Source: Lucifuga dentata (Eukaryota; Chordata; Actinopteri; Ophidiiformes; Bythitidae). From it: a DNA stretch of 64,000 bases. Positions 1 to 10,652 of the stretch are shown here, piece by piece (positions within the stretch are counted from its first letter, which is position 1; each line of letters starts with the position of its first letter). Under the pieces are notes generated by a model, which saw only the letters and a list, made by a program, of their open reading frames with translations, was not told where the DNA came from and did no database searches. The stretch lies in NCBI GenBank assembly GCA_014773175.1, contig VXCM01000958.1:1-64000 (forward strand), in the 5' to 3' direction. The position numbers and the translations under genes are program-made.

Positions 1-233
1 TGTGTGTGTGTGGTTTTGAGATGGAAACAGGGGATAACTCAGGGAGGAGATGGCGAAAAAATGAATTAAATGTGTGTGTGTGTGTGTGTGTGGAGAGAGA
101 GGAGAGGAGGATACGGTGTTGATGAGAGAGTTTAAATTGACACTACACTGAAAAACAAAAATTCAAAAAGTCTGAAGATCTTATTTTAGGATGCTTTAAT
201 CTTGTTTTTACCTATGTAAAATAATATTATCAA

Positions 234-780
234 CAGTGTTGGAAGAAACACTTAAATCCTTTTTTAAGTAAAGGAAAAGAAAAGTCAGAATAAAAGTCTT
301 TCATTAAAAATATTGCTTGAGTATTTGCAAGTATAATGTACTCAAGTATCCAAAGTAGTGAAAGCAGAGAAGGAAAGAGTGGACTTCAGTTGGTTGTGAT
401 GTAAAAACTTCACATCTCCAATTTTGTGGAATTTCATGCTTTTAGATCAGTTGGTGAATGAAAAGAGGACAAAAGAAGCATGGGAATATGTAAAGGAACA
501 TGGAAGGTAGGATGAAAGAAAGGTGGAAAAGAAAGAACAGAAGGAACAGAGAAATGAAGGAATGGCAAAGAGAAAGAATAGGACGACAGGTGAATGAAGA
601 AAATAAGCAAAAACAGAACCAATAAGTAAAGGAAGACAAAATTTATGAGCAATATCTTCTGAGATATGTGATGTTTATGTGATGTTTTATGTAAAGTAAT
701 CAAAGTAACTAGTTATTATAGTTGTTAGATTAATGTAGTGGATTTAAAAAGTATATTTCCCCATTTATGTAAAAGCAGAA
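234..780. mobile_element. Degenerate MITE of the ACTTAAGTAAAAG type
   Basis: The segment 234-360 (GTTGGAAGAAACACTTAAAT and on through AAGTAAAGG, AAAAGTC, TACTCAAGTATC) and the segment about 683-780 (AAAGTAACTAGTTATTATAG, TGTAGTGGATTTAAAAAGTA) match the two ends of a very common percomorph non-autonomous DNA transposon as I remember it. The middle is not recognised. The copy is heavily diverged and its exact ends are unclear. Confidence 0.5.
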
Positions 781-848
781 AGTCTCCAAAAATTGAAGTC
801 CCAGAGCCTCAAATTTTCCTAGAACAGTCTTTCTTATCAAACGTCATA

Positions 849-859
849 AGCACTCGATT
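849..859. repeat. Target-site duplication, left copy (LINE)
   Basis: AGCACTCGATT, identical to 1079-1089, immediately abutting the LINE fragment. Confidence 0.85.
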
Positions 860-1078
860 CTTCTTCTTCTTCTTTTCCTTTCGGCTTTCCCTTCAGGGAT
901 CACCACAGCGAATCATCTGTCTCCATCTAACCCTATCCTCTGCCTCCTCTTCTCTCACACCAACTAACTTCATGTCCTCTTTCACTACATCCATAAATCT
1001 CCTCNCTCAGTCTGGCCTCTCTGGCTTTATCTCCAAAACATCTAACATGCGCTGTCCCTCTGATGTACTCAGAGGGAC
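860..1078 (-). mobile_element. LINE (non-LTR retrotransposon) 3' end, 5'-truncated
   Basis: The insertion is flanked by an 11-bp direct repeat AGCACTCGATT at 849-859 and 1079-1089, a target-site duplication. On the minus strand it encodes the C-terminal end of a reverse-transcriptase ORF: RFMDVVKEDMKLVGVREEE, then DRVRWRQMIRCGDP and a stop, a tail often seen in teleost LINEs. The 3' end finishes in a GAA-type repeat (plus-strand TTCTTCTTC from 859), typical of LINEs that end in short tandem repeats. Upstream, beyond the N at 1005, the minus strand reads RGTAHVRCFGDKAREARL in a second segment of the same ORF. The clade (RTE- or L2-like) is not decided. It is a dead copy. Confidence 0.85.
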
Positions 1079-1089
1079 AGCACTCGATT
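1079..1089. repeat. Target-site duplication, right copy (LINE)
   Basis: AGCACTCGATT, identical to 849-859. The insertion ends exactly at its left edge. Confidence 0.85.
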
Positions 1090-2299
1090 ATTAGACGTTT
1101 GTCTTAATGTCTGCCTTCAAGAAGACTTAAGAAGTCACTATCATTTACCCCATTGGAAGAAACTTTTTACTTAATTCTAGAAAATTTCATGAGATTAATT
1201 TCATTTTTCTTGTTTCTAGTTGTGGAGTTTTTGCAGTGTAGGTTTGAGGAGAAGGCGGATGAGGAGGAGGAATGAAGGAAGGTGGTGGTGCTTGGAAAGG
1301 AGGTCTGGGGGTGCACTCTTGGCCTTGAGTCTGGGGCTCCGTCACGCCTAAGGTCTCTGTGAGCCACTTGGGCCCGGTGCTCCAGAGGGGAGTTGGCCTA
1401 GCCTTTGTTATAGAGGAGGAGTTGGGAGTGACAAGGCATACCAGCATGTCTGACATGTTAGAGCAGTTGGCTGGGAGACCCTGGATCTGGTCGGGTCTGA
1501 TGCTGGCCATCTGTGGCTTCAGAACAGGGCCGGACTGTTTTAATTGACGAATCCCACCCCAGGGAGGATGTGAGATCGTGCTTCAAGGAGAAAACAAAGA
1601 ACCATGGATGAATCATGCGTTGATTAAATGTTCCTCGAGTTATTTCAGCATGCAAACAAGACCAGCATATCCTTAGAGGAACCCCTAATGATAGCTAAAT
1701 CAAATGCAATGGGTTTGTGCGTGTACATTTTTTGTAGCTAGAAGACAAATAAAAATATGCACGATCCAATCTGAGCATTGCTTAAGCCCCCAGTAGGATG
1801 TATTCAGCCTAATTCTGTTCCCTCAAAGAGCTCGCTTTAATGTCACCCAGCAAAGGGAAGTGATGAAATGGTGCAATTATGTATCCATTTGTTCCATTCA
1901 GGTGAAACCAGGTGTAAAATTTCCAATCTGTGCACCTGCTGTATCTTCAATTCATTGTGCTTTCTCACCAATGTTGCCAGTTAGGTTATAATATCCTAAA
2001 CACGGACATAATATTACATAGTATAACCCTGTTTTTACAACATTATTATATTTCTTCCAGAGTGATTGTTTTCTGTATAAGATTACCCCCAAAATGCAAT
2101 ATTTAAGTGATAACAGCCAAACACAAACAAATCTTAGATGAGAAATATTACACAATTGTTGAGTTTTGCCATAACAAAAGGAACAACACATTGCAATAAA
2201 ACAAAATAGTCCCTCATCAAGAAGCAACACACTTAATTTGATACCAAATCATTTCAGAATATGAGGAAGAAAACAATGGAACATACCAGTCCCGGGAAT

Positions 2300-2420
2300 G
2301 GAGAGAATTACCGTATGATCTTTGGTGAAAACAGATAGCCAAGTCATCTCCCGTCTGGCTGCAGATTAATTTTCATTTTCCAAACAGTTTGTGCATATAA
2401 ATATTCATGAACCACCTTGA
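2300..2420. promoter_or_regulatory. Possible conserved non-coding element
   Basis: Complex non-repetitive text with CTGCAGATTAATTTTCATTT and a CATATAAATATTCATGAA octamer-like stretch resembles conserved non-coding DNA. This is suggested by appearance only. Confidence 0.25.
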
Positions 2421-2463
2421 AAAGCGATGGGCGACTTTATAAGGCGGTCAGCGGAGAAAGCAA

Positions 2464-2510
2464 CAACCCCCCCTACCTCCTCTCTGCAGCTGTGCTGGAG
2501 GAGGGGGGTT
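2464..2510. other. Imperfect C-run/G-run hairpin
   Basis: AACCCCCC plus CCTCCTC on the left pairs with GAGGAGG plus GGGGTT on the right, around a short loop containing CTGCAG. It lies in a locally GC-rich patch just after a TATAA-like stretch. Function unknown. Confidence 0.4.
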
Positions 2511-5142
2511 TAGTTCATGATGAAAGACTCACTATCCACGACCTTTCCAGTCTAAAACAAAGATTTGCACAATTAACTACTTTTAAATGTCATCCAACTG
2601 CCAAATCTGCATATCAACACCAAGCTTTGCATAGAAATGAGGATGTTTGTAGAGGAATCGTTTTGCCCTGCCCCATCCCAACGCCACCAAATGTGGCTCT
2701 TTCCCATTTTAGCCAGGAAGAAAATGTAAATGTCAACATATCTTATGTGGAGATCCTTCTGTTGCTAATTAACCTTTGCAGTTTAGAAGCTAGACTGAGC
2801 TCTACCTAAACATTGCAATTAGCTCCAGCTTGAGAGACAGCGAGACAACATCTACATGGAGCCATGCAACAGGAGAATCACTGTGACTTCATTATCCTTG
2901 CCTGCACACCTCATTTTTATTAAGTCTCAGGCGATGAAAATGAGCCAAAATTCTGTGGATTAACATATCTCATTTTGTTTTATCTTCAAGAAGCTGGGCA
3001 AGAAAAGCTGGTTTGGTTGTAGCCCCTGGTGAGGGCAAACCATTATGGTGAAATTCATACTCATAAATCTTCATACATCAAGCTGAGGGCTGCTGGAGTC
3101 TATCATGTTCAAGTTCAGTTTCAGATGCAGTGACTGGGAGGAAATTTCTCTCTCCAACAACCAACTGCAAGCGTCCAAAACAAACGAACTGGTCTAATTC
3201 AAACATTCTCCTCTGGTGTTCTCAGTTGGTCTCCTAAAGTCCTGGTCTTGCACGGACCTCTCTGGAATCATGAATACCGACAACATTGAGCTCTATCCTG
3301 CAGCTCAAAGGCAGTGTCAATTACAAAGTCAACCCATTAATACCTTCACTATTCAAAGCTGTGATCTTTCCCAACTGCAGAACCAACAGAAATCAACAGG
3401 CAGGCAGAATACCACAGGTAACCAAGCAAGCAAAACACCCCCATGGCTCCCGTGAGAGTCAGACAAGAACAGTATATCATGATGGACAGAAAATATGTTT
3501 CTTTTACGGGCTGATAAATATTGAAGCTGTTTGAGCACTCAGGCCAGATGTAGACAAATGACTGACATAATTTCCTAGAGAAAGGAAGACTGGTTTTGGA
3601 TAGGGCAGGGGTGAGTCAGATGGAACGCTGGGAGGTGCCAGAGAAAAGTTGATTCAGTGTAGGATGAAAAGGTTGAGGGGAGGGCTTTACCACAAGAGAC
3701 CCCTACAGTCAATGAGAGAATGAGGAAGATAGAGTAGTGAGAGTCATTTAAGTAGAAGCCTCTTTAACCACAAGGTGTTCAGAAAAAAGGTGAGAAATGG
3801 AGGCTACCTGAAATATATAAATGAAGCAGAACTTCCATATCGCGGTCCTGAGTGGTTATGCGAGGGGAGCCAACATTTTTCAGTCACTAATAAATTAGTG
3901 AATAAATTACGAAATAAATTACGTCCATTTTTTAGGATGAAGTTTGAAAGTATGAACTTTTGTGAACCAGTTTGTGAGTTTACATTGATGTCAGTCGTGC
4001 TTAAAGTAATTAAAACAGAGTGCATGCAGCTTCAGTTATAATTAATACAATCAATGTAAAATTCAAAATGCAGCAGAACTTCTGCTGCTCACAAGGGCTC
4101 ACTCAGGACTGCGATACGTAGTATGACTGCCCAGCATCAGGTTTACCCAAAATAGGTATAGACCTGGCTCATTTTAGCTGGTAATGAAGATAAACTTGCT
4201 GTGCAAGTTTTTGGTGACTGTGACTGCATTTTATCCAATGGCTGCTTACACAACAGACTCCAACACACACATGGTGCAATTTTGGGCCATCACAGGCAAA
4301 AGTTAACAATTGCAAAAAAATTGTAGCTAAATGATGTCCTGGACCACAGTATGTGACGTCAGTATGCACAGACGTCAAATTTAGTGTTCTTGTGACCAAA
4401 GACAGTTTAAGACAAAATAGTGATTTATTTAATTTAGAACCAGAATCCCACCATCTCCCTTCTGCTAGACCTGACTAAAAGCAGATGATGACATGTTTCT
4501 TCCTGCATAGTTTACTCCTGCTTGTCGTAGAGCTACGATTCACAGCCAATCATCACATAATCTGAGATGCATCAAACTTGATATTGTACAGACACAGATA
4601 CCCATCTCATACGTGTGACATACAATGAATTTACAAGATTTCTGCTATCACATAGTTTACAGGAGGCGTAAGCTACTCTCAAGTACTGCCATTACCCATA
4701 CTGTGCTGATACATTTCAGATATGCTCTGCTATATTTCCGTGGCAATACAACAATGCTTATGGGTGGTGGACTACCTGTTCTTCCTAAAACAAGGCTTTC
4801 ATCTTGACAAGACAATATCATATAAATTCTTGGTAGAAAGTTCAAAGGAACCACCGCACTACCTTTTTAGTAGAGGACATCCGTCAATGTCAACTATGAT
4901 TAGGTCTTGAAAAATGCTAATTTCTTAGGGAGACCAGACTAACGTCCTTGCAGGTCCGACATGACAAATGTCCTGTATGGTCAGCGTCAGTTCTTATCAG
5001 CACCTCATTAAAAATGTAATGACCACATGAATATTTACCAAGTTTAATTACTCCTCGGTATTGCTATTCTGCTTGGCCCTGCACACTCTCTTCTCGTCCT
5101 GAGGGCAGTCTCTCATCCAAGTAGCCTTGAGAAGATAAACAT

Positions 5143-5277
5143 GTTAAAATACAGAGAAACACTGATCTTTTCATATCATAACAAACAAGCAAAACATTTC
5201 ATAAGGGAANGTTAAAATACAGAGAAACACTGATCTTTTCATATCATAACAAACAAGCAAAACATTTCATAAGGGAA
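5143..5277. repeat. Exact 67-bp duplication across N at 5210 (assembly join)
   Basis: 5143-5209 and 5211-5277 are identical and separated by one N. This is most simply two contig ends that overlap but were not merged. Confidence 0.9.
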
Positions 5278-7436
5278 CGTCTTCTTCCACCTTGATGAAT
5301 ATTGCAGAAGTCCTAGTGCGAGACACCAAAGGGATCCACCTCAATCACCAGGAGAATCGATGGCATACACTCACATTTGCAAAGGCACTAATTGGCCGCA
5401 GTAAAATCCAGCAAGCTGCATAATATACCCAAGAGGATGCGGGGTGGAGGGAGAACAGCTCATTTGTAGCAGAAATATTAAAATCAGAAGGCCTTCAACA
5501 GATGCAGAGAAGACCAAGTCAAAGGCCACATTAATGTCTCTGCCTGTCAAGCAAATGTAATACAAGCCTCAGAATCCTTATTTTAAAGAGGATTTTTTTT
5601 TTTTTTATTGGAGTCAACGTTAAAAATGTGTTTACTCAAGGAAGCCTGTAGATATAAACAGCATACATAAGGTAAAATAATGTGCATAACCTATGAATTC
5701 AATTACATTTATACCAGAGAAACAACTTTCAGTAGATTTTCCTCTCATATTTTACGCAGAAATGACGAGACCATGAAGGCCAATAACTCCAAACTAGGAT
5801 AAAATATCTAATAAGCATTTACATTTCTCGCCTTGATTATTTAATAAGAGCCATGAATGAAAATAAATCAGAAACGTGCAGAAGAGAGAAAGAGCAGGCT
5901 AGAAAAAGTGTCTGATGCCACAGACATCTGAGTCTCTCAGGAAATTTCTCTCTAAATCCCTCAAATACTTCCAAGTCAGCATCTACTTTGTCCAGACATC
6001 AACTCAGGAGAGGAAAAAGAAAACAGTGTAGGAGACATAATTTACTGTTTACAGGAAGAAATGTTTCCACTCATACATTTTTGCTGGGTAAAAGCCACAT
6101 TTTCAGTCAGACAAACAACATTTCCATCAGATAATCTGAGAGAGAAACATCGATGTCACTGACAATATTTTCAGAGGGGTTATTTTGGTTTACAGTCTGC
6201 TTGGTTTCAAACTGCTGTAATGATTTGCGGAGATGTTGTTCAGTTATATTTACACTCGGTGGAGAGACTATACACCTCTGCAATACAACCCAACACAATA
6301 ACTCTGTAAAACTCTTTTAATCAGGTCTATATCAGAGAGGAACCATGACAAACAGTCTAATGTAATGTTTGTCTCAACAAAAATGTAACATTATAATCTT
6401 CACAAGGGAACCATTTGTTGCTAGATGACTGAATTCAGTTGCATTAAACTGCAAAAGAGTTTGTAATATTGCCTTATGCAAACAAATTAGACATACTAAT
6501 AGTGCAAAATGTAATTTGACAACTTATGAAACCCTTCCCATGCCTAATCTATGCATGATCAATATACTGTGTGCATGTATATTTATATCTGTATTTATAC
6601 ATATTTATATCCATATTTGCTAAACATATTTTATATCTGTACTACTCATACAAAAAAATGAAAAACTAGGTCAGAAATGAGTCCGACCTTGATAGAAATT
6701 GTGATGACGGCAACAATGAAACAAAAGAACAAAACAAACAAAAGAATATGGAGAAAGACCACAATTTCTATCCTGTATTCTGTGTTTGATCATCACACAT
6801 GAAACTAGACAAACACTACAACAAAGACACAATAGTGTGAAATTCTGGGGACATACTGACTGACAGCTTGTTAGCTCTTTGAGGCCTCTGCAGTCATGCT
6901 GGGCAGTGAGCTGATTCCAGCTCACTTCATTTCAGACATGCAGCTTCCTGTGATTGAGACAGAAGTGCTGACCTTGAATATCACAAGATTACTTTAATGG
7001 AAAAACAGGTTGATAATTGTGTCATAGAGAGAACAGAGAGCATCAACATGTTGGTATCTGTGGGCAGAATCTTTGTTTCTAACAGTAAAGAGGCATCAAC
7101 ACCGTATTTTTGCACATTCAAAGGCTTTTGGATATGATGGAAAACCTGCTGGTGTCCTTATTTGCATTTCACAAATGCTTTGAATCAACCACCTTTGCAT
7201 TTCACCTTAGAATATTGATGCAACTTGTCTTAGATTCTATTATTTCTACCATATTTGACCTATTTGCTGAAATATAATTGATGTAATTCCATATATTAAG
7301 TGCAGACAAAATGTTTAAAATGTTCACAGATGATGTAAAATGAATTGACAATATTTCACAAATATTCTTAATATTCTTCTCCTGCCTCAAATGCACACAT
7401 ACAAAGGAAAAAGAGAAACAAAACGCTGTGTAGTGT

Positions 7437-7442
7437 TTTATT
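7437..7442 (-). promoter_or_regulatory. Candidate poly(A) signal AATAAA for fbxl17
   Basis: TTTATT on the plus strand reads AATAAA on the minus strand. A T-rich then TG-rich stretch follows downstream. This is the first exact AATAAA I found below the stop codon. Earlier ATTAAA variants make the choice uncertain. Confidence 0.35.
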
Positions 7443-9360
7443 CATCTTTATGTAAATCCAGTCATTTATGGTTTGCCTTAACAAATCAGGGATCAAGTAA
7501 GTCAACATCTAACAGAGAAGAAAGTGCACGTGAGGATTACAAAAGAACGGGAACAAAACAAAACAGGCTGAGAGAGGAAAATCTCCATCCATCAGGAACG
7601 TCTCCAAATCCTGACAAGGGTAAAACGAACAGGATTTTAATTGTGTGAAATCTCTGAATACTGTAGGAAGATTACAGTTCTACTCACAGCCTAAGCTCAG
7701 TAAGCTCTTGTTGATGTCTGAGTGACAGTCTGTGTGGAGGCTGATCTCAGAGCTGGTTCACACCATAGAAAAATACCCTGGTTATTTGCATAATGTAACT
7801 GTACACTACTGACTTTCTATAGAATAAATGAAACTTGATGAAATCAACTACCACATTCTGCTGAGTAAAATCTCCAGACAGTTCTTTACATCCTACACCA
7901 AGAAACAGAAATCCCTCATTGCACTGCTACATAACTAACATTACAAATATTCTCAAAAACAATATTTGACTAAGTAAATCCCACATATTACTTACATATG
8001 TATATTGGATCAAAGAAAAGGAGTATAGTATCTGATAAACTTAGAACAGATTTCTTTAGTAAATTCTGAGTCATGTGTTGCTAATTTGATGGCGTTTATC
8101 CACAAACCACTTAAGGCATTGTTTCCTCTTATCTTTCAACAAGGTGGTTGTGGTTAATATTCATGATAATATGACTCAGGATTTTCATGTAAAGGCAACT
8201 TCTAATTCAAGCACTGTTGAGTTTAAACTGTAATGATTCCAGGTGATGATCAGTCAACCAATGATCCAATCTATGCATGGCAGAAATAGCATTTGTTTAA
8301 AACCTTACAAACATCACCTTCAGATCATACAAAGACAGTATTTTCTACTGAAAGAAATAAAAAGAGAATCTCAACATGCACTTTTTAAAATAAAATCAGT
8401 GCTTTTTTTCCTGCCACGCATCCTCCAGGGGTCTGACTGATTCTTTCCTGAATCATTTCTCTGTACCACGACAATGTGCATATTGAGTCAGAGCTCAGAT
8501 CTCTGTCCTTCAAATGGAGCATAGGTAACAATCGCAACACGTATGACTCCACAAATGCTTCTAACACTGTATTGGACATCCAAGAAAGGAAAAACAATGC
8601 AATTCAACAGAGTAAATGCCATAGATTTCTCAAAATGTATGACGTGAGGTCTGAATCCCTGGTGGTTTCATGCGTCTCTCAGACCAGAGCTGTTGGATGT
8701 TGTCTCCTGATCTCCATGTGTCTCTTGTATGTCTTGTGCGGCTAACTGAAGCAGCTGAGTTCAGAATGGAGGAAGTGAACACCTCAGTGGGTGCCATGTG
8801 CTGGAACTCCAGTCTGGGCCATTACATTGTTTTTTTTAATGTATTCTTATTTTTAAATACTTCTGGTCCCACCATCACTGAATGACTTTAATGCAATGAC
8901 TCCCTTGTTTGGATCTTTTTCATGTGATGTAGCTCAGACTGTTCCATCCACCGAATCTCGATCCCCACCACACATCCACCTCCACCCCATCCAAGATTAG
9001 ATGGAGAGCTTTAATGTTTGACATCCAGTATTCTGACAAAAGCCGAGCATCACTAATAGTAGATCAAATCACTTTGTATCAAAACAAAACATAAACTCTC
9101 ACAAAGCTCTGACCAAAGAAAGTATGTTTGCAGATGTAATCTGACTTATAGCTCATCATGATAAAGATGATTAATTCAGTCCTCTTGTTATCTGTATGCT
9201 ATCATCGTTTGGTGTATAAATTCTTAATTATAAAGTAGCAGAAGGCCCACATTTTATCTAAACTCGTTAAATGAAAATAAAGACTAAAGGTGCACTTAAA
9301 CAACAAGCAAAATCATGGAGGATTTGCTTAAAATGAAATAGCTGATGAACCGTCTGTGTT

Positions 9361-9362
9361 GT

Positions 9363-9412
<50 letters not shown>
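9361..9412. repeat. (TG)n microsatellite in the fbxl17 3'UTR
   Basis: A nearly pure GT run. It would be transcribed as CA on the fbxl17 strand. Confidence 0.95.
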
Positions 9413-9414
<2 letters not shown>

Positions 9415-9599
9415 ATGCATGCTTGAGTGTATGTGAACGCTTAATTTCAAGTAAACACATGGGTAATAATTTATGTGTATGCCTGTACACAAAAGGGCCT
9501 CTGAGTAGGTCTTGTTTGTGTGTCTGTATCTTCTGTTTCTCTGTGTGTGTATGTATATGTGTGTGTGTATGTGCGTGTGTGTGTTTTGACCGGCAGCAG

Positions 9600-9737
9600 C
9601 TATGAGTTGTTCGATGTGTTGGGGCTCCAGCCCATTTGATAAGCTCTCTCCAGGGTTCTCTTGCAATCCTGCATCACTGTGCTGAATACAATGTGAGGGT
9701 ACTGCACCACCAGCCTCTCCACTGTCTCCTCATTCAC
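9600..9737 (-). CDS. fbxl17: fbxl17 last coding exon (C-terminus and stop)
   Basis: This exon encodes the last 45 residues of F-box/LRR protein 17, the substrate-recognition subunit of an SCF (SKP1-CUL1-F-box) ubiquitin ligase. In mammals that ligase is known for quality control of BTB-domain dimers. On the minus strand an acceptor ending TTTCAG (AG at 9739-9738) is followed by a frame beginning VNEETVERLVVQYPHI and continuing FSTVMQDCKRTLERAYQMGW, ending SPNTSNNS and TAG at 9600-9602. The block QDCKRTLERAYQMGW is the conserved tail of the family as I remember it; the last few residues are variable. The exon begins in phase 0, matching the end of the exon at 24010-24152. A branch-point-like TATTAAC lies about 35 nt upstream of the acceptor, and the tract between them is TG-rich. 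The identification comes from recognising the protein, not from a search. Confidence 0.95.
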   Translation of the reverse strand: MNEETVERLVVQYPHIVFSTVMQDCKRTLERAYQMGWSPNTSNNS

Positions 9738-10615
9738 CTGAAACACACACATGCACACACACAGATACAGTTAATACACAACATTTTTAAATGCAATCAA
9801 ATACCATGATTACTGGAAGTAATCAGCTTAAAGCAACATTTTGATTATGTATACATGTTTTAAAATCTTATAAACCAGTTTATATGAAATCACTGAAAAA
9901 CTGGTCTACAATCTCTGTAGCACCCCTGATTGTCTGATTAAAATAATCATATCCACAGATCTTACTGTTCATGTAAAGAAGGTCACTATCATGGGAGGCC
10001 CCCTCATCTTGTTTTTTTCTTCATCTACTATGGCCCTGATACGCAGTTGTATACGGCCGTTGTGTTAGATTGCACTACATTGCAGAAGTGTTTCTCTGGT
10101 GACTGAGTGGATAGCATATGCACACACTCACACAACCATAAGTGTACTGTGCCAGTGGGTTTAGCACCAGAGGACAGCTGAGCTGACTAGGCTAATGAGG
10201 CCTTCATGTTCTCAGAGGATGGAAAAGACAAGCAGCTAACAGCCAGTCCATTGCTCGCAGACATGCTAACACGGTGTCAGACCATCAGTGAGCCTAGAGT
10301 GAGAAAACTGGAGAATCTGACAAAGAGCAGACGCAGACTAACCCAGGAGACCTTGAGGGGTTAACCACAACCCACCCAGAACCAGTCCACCCACCCATGA
10401 GCGTGACACTTTCCAGGGGAAATTATGTATAAACAGTCACACATATGTTAAGCACACACTCATCAGTTGTTGCCAAAGCAGTGACCAAGTGTTTCACAGT
10501 TTTGGCCAGCTCATTGCCCAGCAGCCCTTGGATTTTGTATTTTCTGGAGGAAAAAGTACAGCATGTAAGAGTTCCCTGGCTCTCACTCAGATTATGATCT
10601 CTGTAGCTCTGGCAA

Positions 10616-10652
10616 TTTTTTTTTTTTTTTTTTNATTTTTTTTTTTTTTTTT
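10616..10652. repeat. Poly(T) run with N at 10634
   Basis: A T homopolymer broken by NA, a collapsed or unresolved homopolymer join. Confidence 0.85.

Larger units (their letters stand above)
1..7400. other. Region downstream of fbxl17, no gene seen
   Basis: No exon or gene is recognisable. The stretch holds TG repeats at its start, a degenerate MITE (about 234-780), a LINE 3' fragment (860-1078), a duplicated-flank N join (5143-5277), a G/C-run hairpin (2464-2510) and otherwise AT-rich unique-looking DNA. An open frame of about 130 codons from 2417 starts with TTG, not ATG, and resembles no family I know. Confidence 0.7.
7415..9599 (-). other. fbxl17: Probable fbxl17 3' untranslated region
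   Basis: This is the sequence after the stop codon on the minus strand. The 3' end is inferred. AATAAA occurs on the minus strand at 7442-7437, followed within about 40 nt by a T-rich and TG-rich stretch (minus strand of 7391-7430), the usual layout of a poly(A) site. Earlier ATTAAA variants occur at 9015-9010, 8892-8887 and near 8840, so shorter forms are possible. The region contains a long TG/CA microsatellite at 9361-9412 that would be a CA repeat in the transcript. Confidence 0.4.

Noticed and set aside
2417..2809. 130-codon plus-strand frame with ordinary-looking composition
   Set aside because: It has no ATG at its start, no known relatives that I recognise and no clear splice sites, so it is a chance frame.
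5041..5140. GC-richer block considered as an exon of another gene on the minus strand
   Set aside because: No convincing splice pair and no recognised protein.
9328..9666. Minus-strand frame overlapping the fbxl17 last exon
   Set aside because: It is a shifted frame of the real exon continued through a CA repeat (His/Thr runs).
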